Positions 37,711-47,832 of a stretch of DNA of 64,000 nt are shown in pieces. Origin of the DNA: Shewanella psychropiezotolerans (GTDB lineage: Bacteria > Pseudomonadota > Gammaproteobacteria > Enterobacterales > Shewanellaceae); NCBI RefSeq assembly GCF_007197555.1, contig NZ_CP041614.1, positions 5,014,001 to 5,078,000 of the forward strand. Reading direction: 5' to 3'. A model generated the notes under the pieces. It was given only the letters and a program-made list of their open reading frames with translations, made no database searches and was not told where the DNA came from. Both the position numbers and the translations under genes were made by a program. Position 1 is the first letter of the stretch. Every line of letters begins with the position of its first letter.

Positions 37711-37739
37711 ACTAGCTAACTAACAGCAAACATAAACAT

Positions 37740-37764
37740 AAAAGGATGCTGAGCATCCTTTTAT
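37740..37764 (+). terminator. Terminator of hemL
   Basis: AAAAGGATGCT pairs with AGCATCCTTTT in a near-perfect hairpin. Confidence 0.88.
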
Positions 37765-37814
37765 ATTGCCTGCTCTTTGTTGCCAAAAGCCAGCTTCCCC
37801 TATCTATAACACAC

Positions 37815-37877
37815 AGTGAGAAAGAGATAGTGGCGACACTAACAGCTGCCGATCGTGTATTTGCTAAGATGGCTAAG
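37815..37877 (+). repeat. Second copy of the last 63 bases of hemL
   Basis: It matches 37645-37707 at 59 of 63 positions. Three of the four differences are at third codon positions, as expected for a fragment of a diverged but once functional hemL allele. It begins after the hemL terminator and has no start of its own. Confidence 0.9.
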
Positions 37878-37921
37878 TCGACTCCCTAACGGGATACTAA
37901 GGCAATAGTGAATATTTAAGA

Positions 37922-38122
37922 CTAAAAACCATCTCGGTTTCTCTTTGAGCCCCACGTCGAGCGCAGGATAAGCAGAGCGATAACGCCTTGAATAAGCAGC
38001 AGGCTATTATCCATGGCAATAGAAGGGTTGCTCACAATGCCTAAACTAACTAGCTGTTTAGCACAAATCACAAACCAAAATAAGGAGCCTAACAACAACA
38101 CGGCTCGAAATAGAAACTTCAT
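37922..38122 (-). CDS. Small hypothetical membrane protein
   Basis: The protein has 66 residues with two hydrophobic segments (about 4-24 and 42-56) and a basic C-terminus. I recognise no family. It lies alone between hemL and nhaD; codon use looks native, but evidence for expression is thin. Confidence 0.5.
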   Translation of the reverse strand: MKFLFRAVLLLGSLFWFVICAKQLVSLGIVSNPSIAMDNSLLLIQGVIALLILRSTWGSKRNRDGF

Positions 38123-38677
38123 ACGCCCCCCAACAAAACACTTCAGCTCTAGATTTTATCTGCATTCAGGAATTAAAGCCTAAAATGCTAGACCTAGTCG
38201 CTATAATGAGCACAATATACTGTTTACTTATTGCGCAGTCAATTATTTGACCTCGCCATAAAAATGACGAGCGTACTAATTTTTCAATTAACTCCGTTGG
38301 ATATTAAATCCATAACCATAAGCCATTGCATCCAACGCTTTTTCTTGGTTACAAACACAATCTAATGATGAAAAATATATTTCACACTTTTCTCAACTTG
38401 CTGACCTTTCTCAAATGTTCGCATCAGATGAACAGGATTTAATAAATTAAAAACCAAGGTCAAATTTCGGCTTAACTAGCCCTATTCAAGCTTTAATCCA
38501 GTAAGCAAGATGATCTGCAGCACAAAAACACTGGAAAACAGACCCAGTTAACACTTGTGTTATTAACATCTGTGTGGCTTAATCCGCCCGATCAACACAC
38601 GAAGCTTAATTAAACCTTAATTCTGGATATTGCTTGCCCACACCAGGCAACAATAAATCTTCTGTAGGAACTGATGT
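38123..38677. other. Long intergenic region before nhaD
   Basis: These 555 bases carry no convincing gene. An inverted repeat CGTTGGAT/ATCCAACG (38295-38302 and 38330-38337) followed by CTTTTTC looks like a terminator with a long loop and could end a small RNA. I cannot see a promoter for it. Confidence 0.35.
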
Positions 38678-39925
38678 ATGCTCAACATATTCCTGATATC
38701 CCTCGCTGTTTTAGCCCTATTAAGTATCATTTTCGAAGAGGTCACTCACCTCAATAAAACCAAGACAACCCTATTCTTCGGGTGTATCTCATGGGTTGTA
38801 CTATTTATTTCTGCCGGAGATCCTAGCCATGAGAAACTCGTCGAAGCAGAACTAAACGAAAACCTACTCGAGATAGCAAGCCTCTGGCTGTTCCTCATGT
38901 CCACCATGACATTCGTGGCTTATCTCAACGCGAAAGGCATGATTCAGATACTGGTACAGAAGATTTTCCCCCAACGAGTATCCGTTCGTTTACTCATGAT
39001 ACAAGTCGCTTTCTTCTCTCTGGTACTGTCCGCTATCTGTGACAATGTCACCGCGACTCTGGTCTCACTGGGGTTATTAACGACCTTTAAGCTCGATAGT
39101 CAGATGCGCCGACGCATGGCGGTGTTAATTATCTTCGCCGTCAACTCGGGAGGAGTTTCCTTGATCACAGGTGATGTCACTACCTTGATGATCTTTCTCG
39201 GTGGCCACGTACAAATGTCTGAACTCATGATGCTCTTTATACCAGCATCGGTCAGTGTGATGCTGTTAGCCCTTCTGTTTTCCCTCAAGGCTGAAGGCTA
39301 TGTCAGCACCACACCGATAACCAGGAGTTATCAAAGAGTCGATGTAATTATTGCCATGATATTCTTCTCCACCATAGTGGCGACCATGGCACTGAATGTC
39401 CTGTTTGGCGTACCGCCGGTGCTGACCTTCTTAACCGGTTTATCTATCATGTTCCTTGTCGGTCACACCTCGCGCACCAATAAAGAGGAGCTACAGATCC
39501 TCGAATATATCAGGCAAGTTGAGTATGATACCTTGCTATTTTTCCTGGGTATCTTGCTGTTAGTTGGCATGCTTAAGGAGATTGGTACCTTAGATCTACT
39601 CACTCAGGTCTACGCTCAGTTTGATCCAAACATTTCGAATTTTGTCACAGGCATAGGCTCTGCGTTACTCGATAACGTGCCGCTAACCGCCGCGCTGTTA
39701 AAAGCCGAACCGGTACTCAACACCCCTGAATGGCTGGGATTAACATACTCGGTAGGTGTGGGTGGCTCACTGCTCGTCATAGGCTCGGCTGCAGGCATCA
39801 TAGCCATGAGTAAGGTTAAAGAACTCACCTTCGTCAGCTACCTCAGGTACGTACCTGCGCTGCTATTGTGCTATAGCGTGGGTTACGCGTTAACCTTATT
39901 TCTATCATATAAATTTTTCGGCTAA
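38678..39925 (+). CDS. nhaD: NhaD-type sodium/proton antiporter
   Basis: The protein has 415 residues, about 11-12 hydrophobic segments, and the ion-transporter superfamily layout. Conserved points include AICDNVTATLVSLGLL, NSGGVSLITGDVTTLMI and SALLDNVPLTAALL (paired DN(V) motifs of NhaD). It exports sodium (or lithium) in exchange for protons, fitting a marine organism. The ATG at 38678 follows TGTAGGAACTG. Confidence 0.93.
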   Translation: MLNIFLISLAVLALLSIIFEEVTHLNKTKTTLFFGCISWVVLFISAGDPSHEKLVEAELNENLLEIASLWLFLMSTMTFVAYLNAKGMIQILVQKIFPQRVSVRLLMIQVAFFSLVLSAICDNVTATLVSLGLLTTFKLDSQMRRRMAVLIIFAVNSGGVSLITGDVTTLMIFLGGHVQMSELMMLFIPASVSVMLLALLFSLKAEGYVSTTPITRSYQRVDVIIAMIFFSTIVATMALNVLFGVPPVLTFLTGLSIMFLVGHTSRTNKEELQILEYIRQVEYDTLLFFLGILLLVGMLKEIGTLDLLTQVYAQFDPNISNFVTGIGSALLDNVPLTAALLKAEPVLNTPEWLGLTYSVGVGGSLLVIGSAAGIIAMSKVKELTFVSYLRYVPALLLCYSVGYALTLFLSYKFFG

Positions 39926-39941
39926 GCTAGCTTAGCTGACA

Positions 39942-39983
39942 AGATAAAAAGAGGGCGCCGATTGGCGCCCTCTTTTTATCTTA
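39942..39983 (+). terminator. Terminator between nhaD and gspB
   Basis: AGATAAAAAGAGGGCGCC pairs with GGCGCCCTCTTTTTATCT around a 4-base loop; symmetrical, so it can serve both convergent genes. Confidence 0.92.
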
Positions 39984-40024
39984 ATTATCTGAATCACATC
40001 GACTTGGTTCCTAGTCCCTAGATT

Positions 40025-41005
40025 CTATATCGCCGGTACCTTAAACTTTGTGCCTTGTATCGATAACACCACGTCACTGGGTCTAATTTCAACGATCTCT
40101 AACTTACCGCCTATCTTATCGCCTTCCTGCAACTCAGCCCCATCGACATTGAGCCAACGATTATCAGAATTGGTGGAATATACATGGGCGTTGATATTAA
40201 ATTCCGGCACCTGCAACTGGAGTCCGGCTGGTAGCTGACCATACTTTGGCAGGGTATCGGATTTTGTAGCTGGTATAGGATCGAGTTCACGCGAAGTCAT
40301 GGGCGCCGCAAGAGAATTTTTTACTTCAACCGCTTTTAGCGCAGCCTCAAAGGCGGCCAATAAATTATTTTCATCTTGATAGTTTTTCGGCGTAGCAGAA
40401 CCCGTTTCCAATCCAACCTCAGATGCGGCTTGATTGACTTCGAACTTCAGAGCCGCAAGCATATCTTGGCCCTTCTGATTAGCATTAGCCCCCAGCATGA
40501 TCGGCTCACCAGCTAGACTATTAGTTGAAGTTGAAGTTGAAGCTGGCTCAACATATTGTGATGCCTGTGACTTAAGCCTATTATCAACATATCCACTAGG
40601 CTCTGCCGAGTGCGTTTGCTGCGACCTATTATCAAGATAACCCTCAGCTCTGGGTCGCTCGGTCGCTACTGGCAAGGCCACCTTTCCTGCAAGTCTAACA
40701 CTCTGCTCATTTTCTAATGAAACTAGTTGAGAAGATGTGGCTGGCATTTCTTTAGGCTCTTGCAGAAGTGGCTGTGCCAATTTAGGCTCAGATACTTGAC
40801 TGGAATCACCGACAAGATAGATCTGGCCTAACCAGGCTATGATGATCAGGAGTATGACAATCAATCCCCCAAAGAGGACGGTTAAATTTCTCAGGCTGTT
40901 ACCAGAGAAATTATCATACTGAGCCCTAGGCGTTAATACGGGATCTATACGAACATCCAGCTCTTGGCTTTTAGCGCGTGTCACCGCATCAAGTAGAATG
41001 GACAT
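40025..41005 (-). CDS. gspB: General secretion pathway protein GspB (ExeB-like)
   Basis: The protein has 326 residues: cytoplasmic N-terminus starting MSILLDAVTRAKSQ, one membrane helix (about 39-65), a long Pro/Gln/Ser-rich periplasmic linker, and a C-terminal PilP/GspC-like domain (LQVPEFNINAHVYSTNSDNR to KFKVPAI). With GspA it helps the type II secretin assemble through the cell wall. It follows gspA with a one-base overlap. Confidence 0.88.
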   Translation of the reverse strand: MSILLDAVTRAKSQELDVRIDPVLTPRAQYDNFSGNSLRNLTVLFGGLIVILLIIIAWLGQIYLVGDSSQVSEPKLAQPLLQEPKEMPATSSQLVSLENEQSVRLAGKVALPVATERPRAEGYLDNRSQQTHSAEPSGYVDNRLKSQASQYVEPASTSTSTNSLAGEPIMLGANANQKGQDMLAALKFEVNQAASEVGLETGSATPKNYQDENNLLAAFEAALKAVEVKNSLAAPMTSRELDPIPATKSDTLPKYGQLPAGLQLQVPEFNINAHVYSTNSDNRWLNVDGAELQEGDKIGGKLEIVEIRPSDVVLSIQGTKFKVPAI

Positions 41006-42633
41006 TAGTAGCTCCTTCTCGCTTCGACTAACCTGGGTCCTTCGGCGCTAAGATAGAGGTTAAGCTGAACTAATGTCTGACTCCCGGCAATGGCATCTGC
41101 TCTAAGGCCATGCTCACGTTGGAAGCGCATCAACTTATCTTCTAATTTCGCATCGAAACCATCGACTAATCTTGGTGCCGTATGATCAATTTTGGCTAAA
41201 CTGTTTTCAAGCCATTGGATTTGCTCTGAGTTTGAGCCTTGTCCTATCTCTCTTGGCTGGCTAATTGGTGCTTGCCACAAGATCTCAAACGTACCGCTAA
41301 AATGACGCGTAAACCAGTCTCTGTCGACCCAAAGTTGCTGTTCATTCAGTTGTAATAACAGCTGTTCACCATGACGTGAAACCACAGTGCCATAGAAAGC
41401 CTGTTGTTGACTATCAATGAGATAAACAACAGCAGGGAAGTTAAGCCGAATTAATGAGTTCCAATTCCCCTGCTGCTGGAAACAGGAAAGGCCCTGCTGC
41501 TCAGCCGATTGGCAGGCAGACAGGCCGATATATGGCACTCGGTCCCAGAGGCCTAAGATGCTGGCATAGGCAGTATCTATGTCTCTACTTTGTGCAATAG
41601 CGCCATTGAGTACCCTTTGATTAGAACTGGAAACCCGGTCCTTATTTTCCTGCTGCGAAGATTGTGGAACTAGACTGCTGCCCGCTGAAGTTACTACTGA
41701 ATTTACAACTGAATTTGATGCTGAGTTACCAGGCAAAAGGTTCCCCCATAACATAACCCCTAAAACACAACTAAGCGCCAGTACCGACCCTACAGCTATC
41801 GGCAAGAGATAACTTCGCTGTTTGATATCCTGGCCGAACACTTCAGTTGCTGCCGAACTCACCATTTTCTGATCGATAGGCACCTTAGACTGGGCATAGC
41901 TCGCCATTAATGCACGCTCACAAAGCAAGTTAATCAATCTTGGGATCCCGCCACTGTATTTATGTAGCGCCTTGATCGACCTTGGATTAAATAAGGGCTC
42001 ATGACGCCCTGCCACCTTAAGTCTATGCTGCACATAAAGGCCCACCTCCTCGAGCGTAAGCGGAAGTAGATGATAGCGGGCGGTAATTCTCTGAGCCAGC
42101 TGACGAAGCTCTTGCCTTCTCAGTAACTGTTGTAACTCAGGTTGACCGATTAAAATAACCTGCAAGAGTTTCTTGGTATCTGTTTCCAGATTGGTCAACA
42201 GACGTAACTGCTCTAGCACTTCCGCCCTGAGATGCTGAGCCTCATCTATGATCAGGACTGTATTTCTGCCTTTCTCATGATTACCCAGCAAGAACTGACT
42301 CAGAAGATCCGTGAGCTGCTTTAAACTAGGGTCTTTGTCATACACGATACTGAGCTCATCACAGAGGGTGGCCAATAGCTCCTGCTCTGTCAGTGATGGG
42401 TTTAGAATAAATGCGGTATCGGTATTTTCAGGGAGTTGATTAAGCAGGCAGCGCGATACTGTCGTCTTACCTGTACCCACTTCACCGGTTAATAATACAA
42501 AGCCACCGGTTTCACCCAACCCATAGGTCAAATGAGCCAAAGCCTCACGGTGTCTATCACTAAGGAATAGATAATGGGGATTAGGTGCGATAGAGAAAGG
42601 GTTATCGCTTAAGCCAAAAAACGCCTTGTACAT
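41005..42633 (-). CDS. gspA: General secretion pathway ATPase GspA (ExeA-like)
   Basis: The product has 542 residues from the ATG at 42633 (MYKAFFGLSDNPFSIAPNP, the typical start). An upstream in-frame start would add 19 residues. AAA+ domain: Walker A GEVGTGKTT, Walker B TVLIIDEAQ. One membrane helix lies near residue 285 and a peptidoglycan-binding domain at the C-terminus (DGFDAKLEDKLMRFQREHGL). ExeA remodels peptidoglycan to let the ExeD secretin assemble. It forms an operon with gspB, with cca divergent. Confidence 0.92.
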   Translation of the reverse strand: MYKAFFGLSDNPFSIAPNPHYLFLSDRHREALAHLTYGLGETGGFVLLTGEVGTGKTTVSRCLLNQLPENTDTAFILNPSLTEQELLATLCDELSIVYDKDPSLKQLTDLLSQFLLGNHEKGRNTVLIIDEAQHLRAEVLEQLRLLTNLETDTKKLLQVILIGQPELQQLLRRQELRQLAQRITARYHLLPLTLEEVGLYVQHRLKVAGRHEPLFNPRSIKALHKYSGGIPRLINLLCERALMASYAQSKVPIDQKMVSSAATEVFGQDIKQRSYLLPIAVGSVLALSCVLGVMLWGNLLPGNSASNSVVNSVVTSAGSSLVPQSSQQENKDRVSSSNQRVLNGAIAQSRDIDTAYASILGLWDRVPYIGLSACQSAEQQGLSCFQQQGNWNSLIRLNFPAVVYLIDSQQQAFYGTVVSRHGEQLLLQLNEQQLWVDRDWFTRHFSGTFEILWQAPISQPREIGQGSNSEQIQWLENSLAKIDHTAPRLVDGFDAKLEDKLMRFQREHGLRADAIAGSQTLVQLNLYLSAEGPRLVEARRSY

Positions 42634-42843
42634 ACTGAAATCAATCCTTAACCTGTACTTATCGGTTATAAAATACAAAAAACAGTTCAAACTAAAGCTA
42701 ACCGTTCACCTTGTCAAAAAATGCTGAACAAAAAGCGATAAAAGATCATAAAATTAAGCGTCGAAGCGGCACTGAATCAAATAGACTAATACATGTTAAG
42801 ATCTGTCTCATCTGGTCCATACATGAAAACTGTGATTTAAATT

Positions 42844-44085
42844 GTGAAAATTTACCTCGTTGGCGGCGCTGTCCGCGATAGCTTACTCAAGCTACCGGTC
42901 AAAGATAGAGATTATCTGGTAGTAGGTGCAACACAAGAGCAGATGTTAGCCAAAGGCTTTCATCGTGTAGGCAAGGATTTTCCGGTGTTTTTACACCCGG
43001 AGACTCAGCAAGAATACGCCTTAGCCAGAACTGAGAGAAAAACGGGCTCAGGCTACGGAGGCTTCACCTGTCACGCCAGCCCAGATGTGACCCTAGAGCA
43101 AGATCTACTCCGACGGGATCTCACCGTCAATGCTATAGCCCAAGATGATGATGGTAAACTCTATGATCCCTATGGCGGTGTAGACGACCTAAACAACAAG
43201 GTACTAAGACATGTCTCCGATGCCTTCATCGAAGATCCTTTAAGAGTACTCAGAGTCGCCAGGTTCGCCGCAAGATTTCATGCCCAAGGTTTCGTCATTG
43301 CCGATGAAACCCTCACTATGATGGCCAACATAAGTCAAAGCGGTGAATTAGAAGCCCTAACCGCAGAAAGAGTATTTCAGGAACTAGACAAGGCCCTGAG
43401 TACTGACAATCCACATATATTTATCCATGTACTCGAGCAATGTGGCGCTCTTAAGATCCTCTTTCCCGAGATACATGCCCTGTTCGGTGTGCCTCAACCT
43501 GCAAAGTGGCACCCTGAGATAGATACAGGCATACATACCCTCATGGTGCTCGAGCAAGCCGCTAAGCTCACGAAAGATAATTCAGTGCGATTTGCCGCCC
43601 TGGTGCATGATTTAGGTAAAGCTCTGAGCCCCAAGGAACACTTACCTAAGCACCATGGCCACGGACAGAAAGGCTTAGCGCCAATCAAGGCTCTATGCGC
43701 GCGAATAAAGGCCCCCAACGACTACCGGGATTTAGCACTGCTAGTCAGCGACCTTCATCAAAATATTCACAATATTGACCAGTTACGCCCCGAGACACTG
43801 ATTAAACTCTTCGATAAGGCCGATCTGTGGCGTAAACCTCAACGTCTCGAGCAGATAGCCCTAGCCTGTGAAGCTGATGCTAAGGGGAGACTCGGGTTAG
43901 AAAATGAAGCTTACCCCCAAGCCAGCTACTTTAAGCACGCCTTCGAAACTGCGAATTCTGTTGCGGTAAAACCTATTATTGACGCTGGTTTTAAAGGGGC
44001 AGAGATAAAACAGCAATTACAAATAAAGCGTATCGAAATTGTCTCAGAAGTGAAAAATAACTTTAATAAAAATGCTGCACAATAG
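42844..44085 (+). CDS. cca: Multifunctional CCA-adding enzyme (tRNA nucleotidyltransferase)
   Basis: The protein has 413 residues with a GTG start. The nucleotidyltransferase domain has [20 protein letters not shown] (GG and DxD motifs) and [10 protein letters not shown]. An HD phosphohydrolase domain follows ([20 protein letters not shown]). It builds or repairs the CCA end of tRNAs; the HD domain gives 2'-phosphatase and phosphodiesterase activity. The length equals the E. coli enzyme. Confidence 0.96.
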   Translation: MKIYLVGGAVRDSLLKLPVKDRDYLVVGATQEQMLAKGFHRVGKDFPVFLHPETQQEYALARTERKTGSGYGGFTCHASPDVTLEQDLLRRDLTVNAIAQDDDGKLYDPYGGVDDLNNKVLRHVSDAFIEDPLRVLRVARFAARFHAQGFVIADETLTMMANISQSGELEALTAERVFQELDKALSTDNPHIFIHVLEQCGALKILFPEIHALFGVPQPAKWHPEIDTGIHTLMVLEQAAKLTKDNSVRFAALVHDLGKALSPKEHLPKHHGHGQKGLAPIKALCARIKAPNDYRDLALLVSDLHQNIHNIDQLRPETLIKLFDKADLWRKPQRLEQIALACEADAKGRLGLENEAYPQASYFKHAFETANSVAVKPIIDAGFKGAEIKQQLQIKRIEIVSEVKNNFNKNAAQ

Positions 44086-44305
44086 CCTTTAGTGAAGACG
44101 ACTTTGTCTCTAAATTGTTAAAATGCGACACGAAGCGCTCACTATTTAGGCGCTCAACTTGCATTTAGCAGTAAATTAGTTAAGGTATTCAGGCCTTAGG
44201 GTGAAAAATCGTAGCAATATACATCAGCTATGACATAATCTACTGGTTGCAGTTGTATGTTACGGCTGTTCCATATCTATCAAACCTATTTAAAGGGATT
44301 TCCCA

Positions 44306-44572
44306 ATGAACAAAAAAGTACTGATGATTGCTGGTGTAGCAATGACTGCCCTACTAGGTGGCTGTGCAAACACTACTGCTCTAGAAGAAAGCATTTCTAA
44401 CCTAGGTAACAAGGTTGATCAACTGTCTTCTGAAGTTAGCTCTCTGAAGTCTGAGCAAGGTGCTCTTTCTGCAGACGTTAAAGATGCAAAAGCGGCTGCT
44501 ATGGATGCACAAGCTGAAGCTAAGCGCGCTAACGATCGCATCGACAACGTTGCTTCTTCTTACAAGAAGTAA
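44306..44572 (+). CDS. lpp: Lpp-like major outer-membrane lipoprotein
   Basis: The protein has 88 residues: lipoprotein signal with lipobox LLGGC (Cys20), then a heptad coiled coil rich in Ala, Ser, Lys and Asp (about 25-85), ending in YKK. The C-terminal Lys can be attached to peptidoglycan by an L,D-transpeptidase, and such an enzyme is encoded at 44853-45755. AGGGATTTCCC precedes the ATG. Codon use is biased, as in highly expressed genes. Confidence 0.9.
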   Translation: MNKKVLMIAGVAMTALLGGCANTTALEESISNLGNKVDQLSSEVSSLKSEQGALSADVKDAKAAAMDAQAEAKRANDRIDNVASSYKK

Positions 44573-44580
44573 TTTGTCTG

Positions 44581-44608
44581 TATCGGCAACACATATGTGT
44601 TGCCGATA
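44581..44608 (+). terminator. Perfect 28-base palindrome after lpp
   Basis: TATCGGCAACACAT and its reverse complement form a 14-bp stem 8 bases after the lpp stop. The T-run is weak (TGTTCTCCCCTT), so it may be a terminator or mRNA-stabilising hairpin. Confidence 0.7.
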
Positions 44609-44852
44609 TGTTCTCCCCTTCCAAACTAAATCTCCCCCAAACAAGTTCAAATAGCTGTAAGCACCATTAAACTGAAATCAGTAAGATAAAGTGCATTCCA
44701 GTCACTCTTAACTTAGAACTCAAACATTTCATTCTTCAAGCTTCTACAATTTCCGCCCACAAAAAAACGCCCACTGGGGACGCCCTCTTCACACGGTTCT
44801 GCTCATGTTCTAGCTAATTCGCTTTCCTAGTCACTAGCTCCTAGTGCCTTCT

Positions 44853-45755
44853 CTAGAGCGTTATATTCACAGGTAAACCATTCTGAGTCAGTAACGCATC
44901 GTTAGCCTTGAAACTGTCTATATCGTCCTGGCTGATGAACTTGACGATGTTAGCGTTCATAGTCACGACTTTCTCTTGTTGCATATCTAACTCAGATTTA
45001 GACAGGGCAGAATGTACTTCTATGATATGGCGACCATCGGGCTCGGTAGAAATCTTGACTGTCTGATTAATCACCCGGACAGGATCGCCATACTTGGTCT
45101 GATTAAATAGCCACTCGATATCATCTGGGTTGAGACGCACGCAACCTGAGCTGACGCGCATGCCGATACCAAAATCTTTGTTTGTCCCGTGGATCAGGTA
45201 ACTGCCATCACCATAAGACAGCTGCATGGCATAATTACCCAATGGGTTATCCGGCCCAGCTTGTACTATGGCTGGTAGAACTTCGCCGCGTTCCAGATGG
45301 TCCTTACGAATACTGGCCGGAGGCGTCCAACTTGGATTAGGAATTCTGGCCTTAATCTTAGTGACCATCTCAGGAGTTTCACGACCTATGCGACCTATCC
45401 CAACAGGAAATACGTGGACTTGTTTACCATTTTTAGGAAAGTAGTAGAGTCTCAATTCCGGTAGGTTGAGCACGATACCTTTTCTTGGTACATCCGGTAA
45501 CAACATCTGAGTTGGGATGATGAGCTTAGTACCCGGTGTAGGTAAAAATGGGTCCACGCCTGGATTTGACTCCATCAGCTCCAGAATGCCGACGTTGTAC
45601 TGTTTGGAAATCGTCTGGAAAAAATCCCCCTTCTGTACCACATGCTCCTGAAGCTCACCGATGAGACGACTGCCCTTTTCTGGCAGGTCATACACGTTGG
45701 CCATACTAATGCCTGGAATTACACTTAAGATGAACAACAGCAATATTCTCATCAT
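44853..45755 (-). CDS. L,D-transpeptidase (YkuD/ErfK family)
   Basis: The protein has 300 residues: signal peptide (MMRILLLFILSVIPGISMAN), a LysM-like region (HVVQKGDFFQTISKQYNVGI), and a YkuD domain with the catalytic pattern HGTNKD and SSGCVRLNPDDIEWLF (nucleophile Cys). Enzymes of this group attach Lpp-type lipoproteins to peptidoglycan or form 3-3 crosslinks. The lpp gene next door suggests the first role, but that is an inference. Confidence 0.93.
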   Translation of the reverse strand: MMRILLLFILSVIPGISMANVYDLPEKGSRLIGELQEHVVQKGDFFQTISKQYNVGILELMESNPGVDPFLPTPGTKLIIPTQMLLPDVPRKGIVLNLPELRLYYFPKNGKQVHVFPVGIGRIGRETPEMVTKIKARIPNPSWTPPASIRKDHLERGEVLPAIVQAGPDNPLGNYAMQLSYGDGSYLIHGTNKDFGIGMRVSSGCVRLNPDDIEWLFNQTKYGDPVRVINQTVKISTEPDGRHIIEVHSALSKSELDMQQEKVVTMNANIVKFISQDDIDSFKANDALLTQNGLPVNITL

Positions 45756-45959
45756 AGGTATCTCTATTTCCTTTTTTCTCTACTATCAAATCGAATGTGA
45801 CGACTGCTAACACCCATCAATATAAGGACCAGCAGATAACTCAAACACTAACATCCAGCTTAAATATTAACCTCTACTGCCACTAAATCCTAGCCCTATC
45901 GGTAACAAAACTGGGATAAAACAAAACCATTCAACCGAGGTTAATTTGCGGCGCTAACG

Positions 45960-46898
45960 TTATATTTTCTTCGACAGGCTAACAATAAAATCGATCTCTA
46001 ATCCTTCGAAGTTACCTAAGGCGATCTTCTTACGCACTTTATCATTGGCCCGCCACGCATAAGGCGTCATTTCCAGTAACGTCAAGGCTTGCTCACCGTC
46101 AGCATCTAGCTTGAATGTTACTCTCTGAGTCTCTAATAATTCAAGCCCACTTACTTGACCCGATTGCACCGCCTTCTCTTTCATATCTGGGTAGATATAC
46201 CCCTTCAACTGCCATAGGTGCCTTGGGGCAGGAGAGACCTGCAATAGATAACCAGCTTGTTTGAGGACCCGTAGCGGTTCTTTTCCCTTGAGTTGCTTAT
46301 CAACTAACGTCACTAAATCGAAGCTAGCATCTGCGAAAGGAAGTGCTCTTAGGCTACTAACAATCAAGGTACTTTTTTCTTCTGGTTCAGTATCACTACT
46401 AGAGTCACTATTTAAATCCTTACCCGAGTCACTGGCAGGATCAGAGCCAGTAGCAGTATGAGAGTCAGACTCGGCGTCGATCTTCGCCGCCGAAAAGAGT
46501 GCATTCTCGGCTTCATTGATCCCATGCTGCACTAGAGTTAATCTGGCTTGCTGCAAGGACTCACAGAGGGCCGACTTTATCGCCCTGAGGTAGTAGCCTT
46601 CGCCACAATCATAATCCAGATGCTGAATTTCCCCTTCAGACGCCATATGCACGAGTTCAGGTTTAAGCATCTCTGTTATCGTCTCGACGAGAGGAGAGAA
46701 TACACCGGACTCGAGTAAGAAACGCTTACCCCGCATCACCTGCCTAGAGTCTAGCTTAGGCTTTTTAGCCAGGCTAAATATCCAGTATCCTTTATCACTT
46801 TTATCGAAATGATGCTTATTGCTACAGTGTAAACCTTGGGATTCCAGATGGATCAGCAGCGGCTGATTACACACAGGGCATAGATAAATACTTTTCAT
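45960..46898 (-). CDS. rlmA: 23S rRNA (guanine-N1)-methyltransferase RlmA-like
   Basis: The protein has 312 residues. The N-terminal zinc finger has CPVCNQPL and CSNKHHF. The SAM site reads LDYDCGEGYYLRAI, in which the usual DxGCGEG is DYDCGEG. RlmA methylates G745 (E. coli numbering) of 23S rRNA. Residues ~145-178 are a Ser/Asp/Glu-rich insert not expected in the family (SDSHTATGSDPASDSG). The C-terminal part (MTPYAWRANDKVRKKI) is typical. The altered SAM motif and the insert mean activity is likely but not certain. Confidence 0.88.
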   Translation of the reverse strand: MKSIYLCPVCNQPLLIHLESQGLHCSNKHHFDKSDKGYWIFSLAKKPKLDSRQVMRGKRFLLESGVFSPLVETITEMLKPELVHMASEGEIQHLDYDCGEGYYLRAIKSALCESLQQARLTLVQHGINEAENALFSAAKIDAESDSHTATGSDPASDSGKDLNSDSSSDTEPEEKSTLIVSSLRALPFADASFDLVTLVDKQLKGKEPLRVLKQAGYLLQVSPAPRHLWQLKGYIYPDMKEKAVQSGQVSGLELLETQRVTFKLDADGEQALTLLEMTPYAWRANDKVRKKIALGNFEGLEIDFIVSLSKKI

Positions 46899-46960
46899 AA
46901 TGTCTCTTTAACAATGAAGATGTGAGTTCCTGTAGCCCAGCAAGTCACAGCTTGTAATAA

Positions 46961-47761
46961 TTAGGCGAATATAAATACGCACAAGAGTGCGCCCAGCGCC
47001 AGACGATAGACGACAAAGGGGGTCATTCCAATTCGGCTGACCAGCTTTAAAAATACATGAATACAGGCATAAGCGGCGAGGAAAGAAACGATAATGCCCA
47101 GAGTTAAGGCCTGATAATCTATCGCCTCACCACTGGATATCAGATCTTTAGTCACCAGAATTGCCGCCCCTAAACTGATAGGTACCGACATCAGGAATGA
47201 AAATCGCGCCGCGGCCTCACGCCCAAGACCCAGCATCAAAGCCGCCGTAATAGTCGCACCGGAGCGGGATGTGCCAGGGATCAGCGCCATGGCCTGAGCC
47301 ACACCTATTATCAACGCCTTCTTCCAACCCACTTGAAACTCAGTCAGCCCCTTGTTGGTCATTCTATCGGCCCACCACAGCAGGAGTCCAAATACGATAG
47401 TGGTCGTCGCCACCACCTCGATATTTCGCAAATGAGTGGAAATAAAATCTTTAGCGGCGAAGCCGACTATGACCGCCGGTATGGTCGCGAGTATGATCCA
47501 CCAGGCCAGCTTACTCTCATCATTGTGCTTACCCTTGAACATGCTGCCGCCCCAGGCAATAAACATGGACCACAACTCACGCCTGAAATAGATGATTACG
47601 GCGCACAATGACCCCGTATTGACGGCGACATCGAAGGACAAACCTTGATCTTCCCAGCCAAGAAGTTGTGCAGGTAAGATAAGGTGGGCCGAGCTTGAGA
47701 TAGGTAAAAATTCGGTCAAGCCCTGAATTAAGGCTAATACTATGACCTGAAATGTGTCCAT
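46961..47761 (-). CDS. uppP: Undecaprenyl-diphosphatase UppP (BacA)
   Basis: The protein has 266 residues, about eight hydrophobic segments, and both motifs: [16 protein letters not shown] and [14 protein letters not shown]. It removes phosphate from undecaprenyl pyrophosphate on the periplasmic side, recycling the lipid carrier for wall synthesis. Length and motifs are normal. It lies in a minus-strand group with folK and folB, in an order common among gammaproteobacteria. Confidence 0.96.
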   Translation of the reverse strand: MDTFQVIVLALIQGLTEFLPISSSAHLILPAQLLGWEDQGLSFDVAVNTGSLCAVIIYFRRELWSMFIAWGGSMFKGKHNDESKLAWWIILATIPAVIVGFAAKDFISTHLRNIEVVATTTIVFGLLLWWADRMTNKGLTEFQVGWKKALIIGVAQAMALIPGTSRSGATITAALMLGLGREAAARFSFLMSVPISLGAAILVTKDLISSGEAIDYQALTLGIIVSFLAAYACIHVFLKLVSRIGMTPFVVYRLALGALLCVFIFA

Positions 47762-47832
47762 GCATGTTTCCTGTTAAATGAATCTACACTTAGTACTTAA
47801 ATGTGTACTTAGGTGAGAGCCAAGATTTGTAC

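Noticed and set aside
37815..37877. A small gene or regulatory RNA after hemL
   Set aside because: The segment is a hemL 3' fragment without its own start or promoter.
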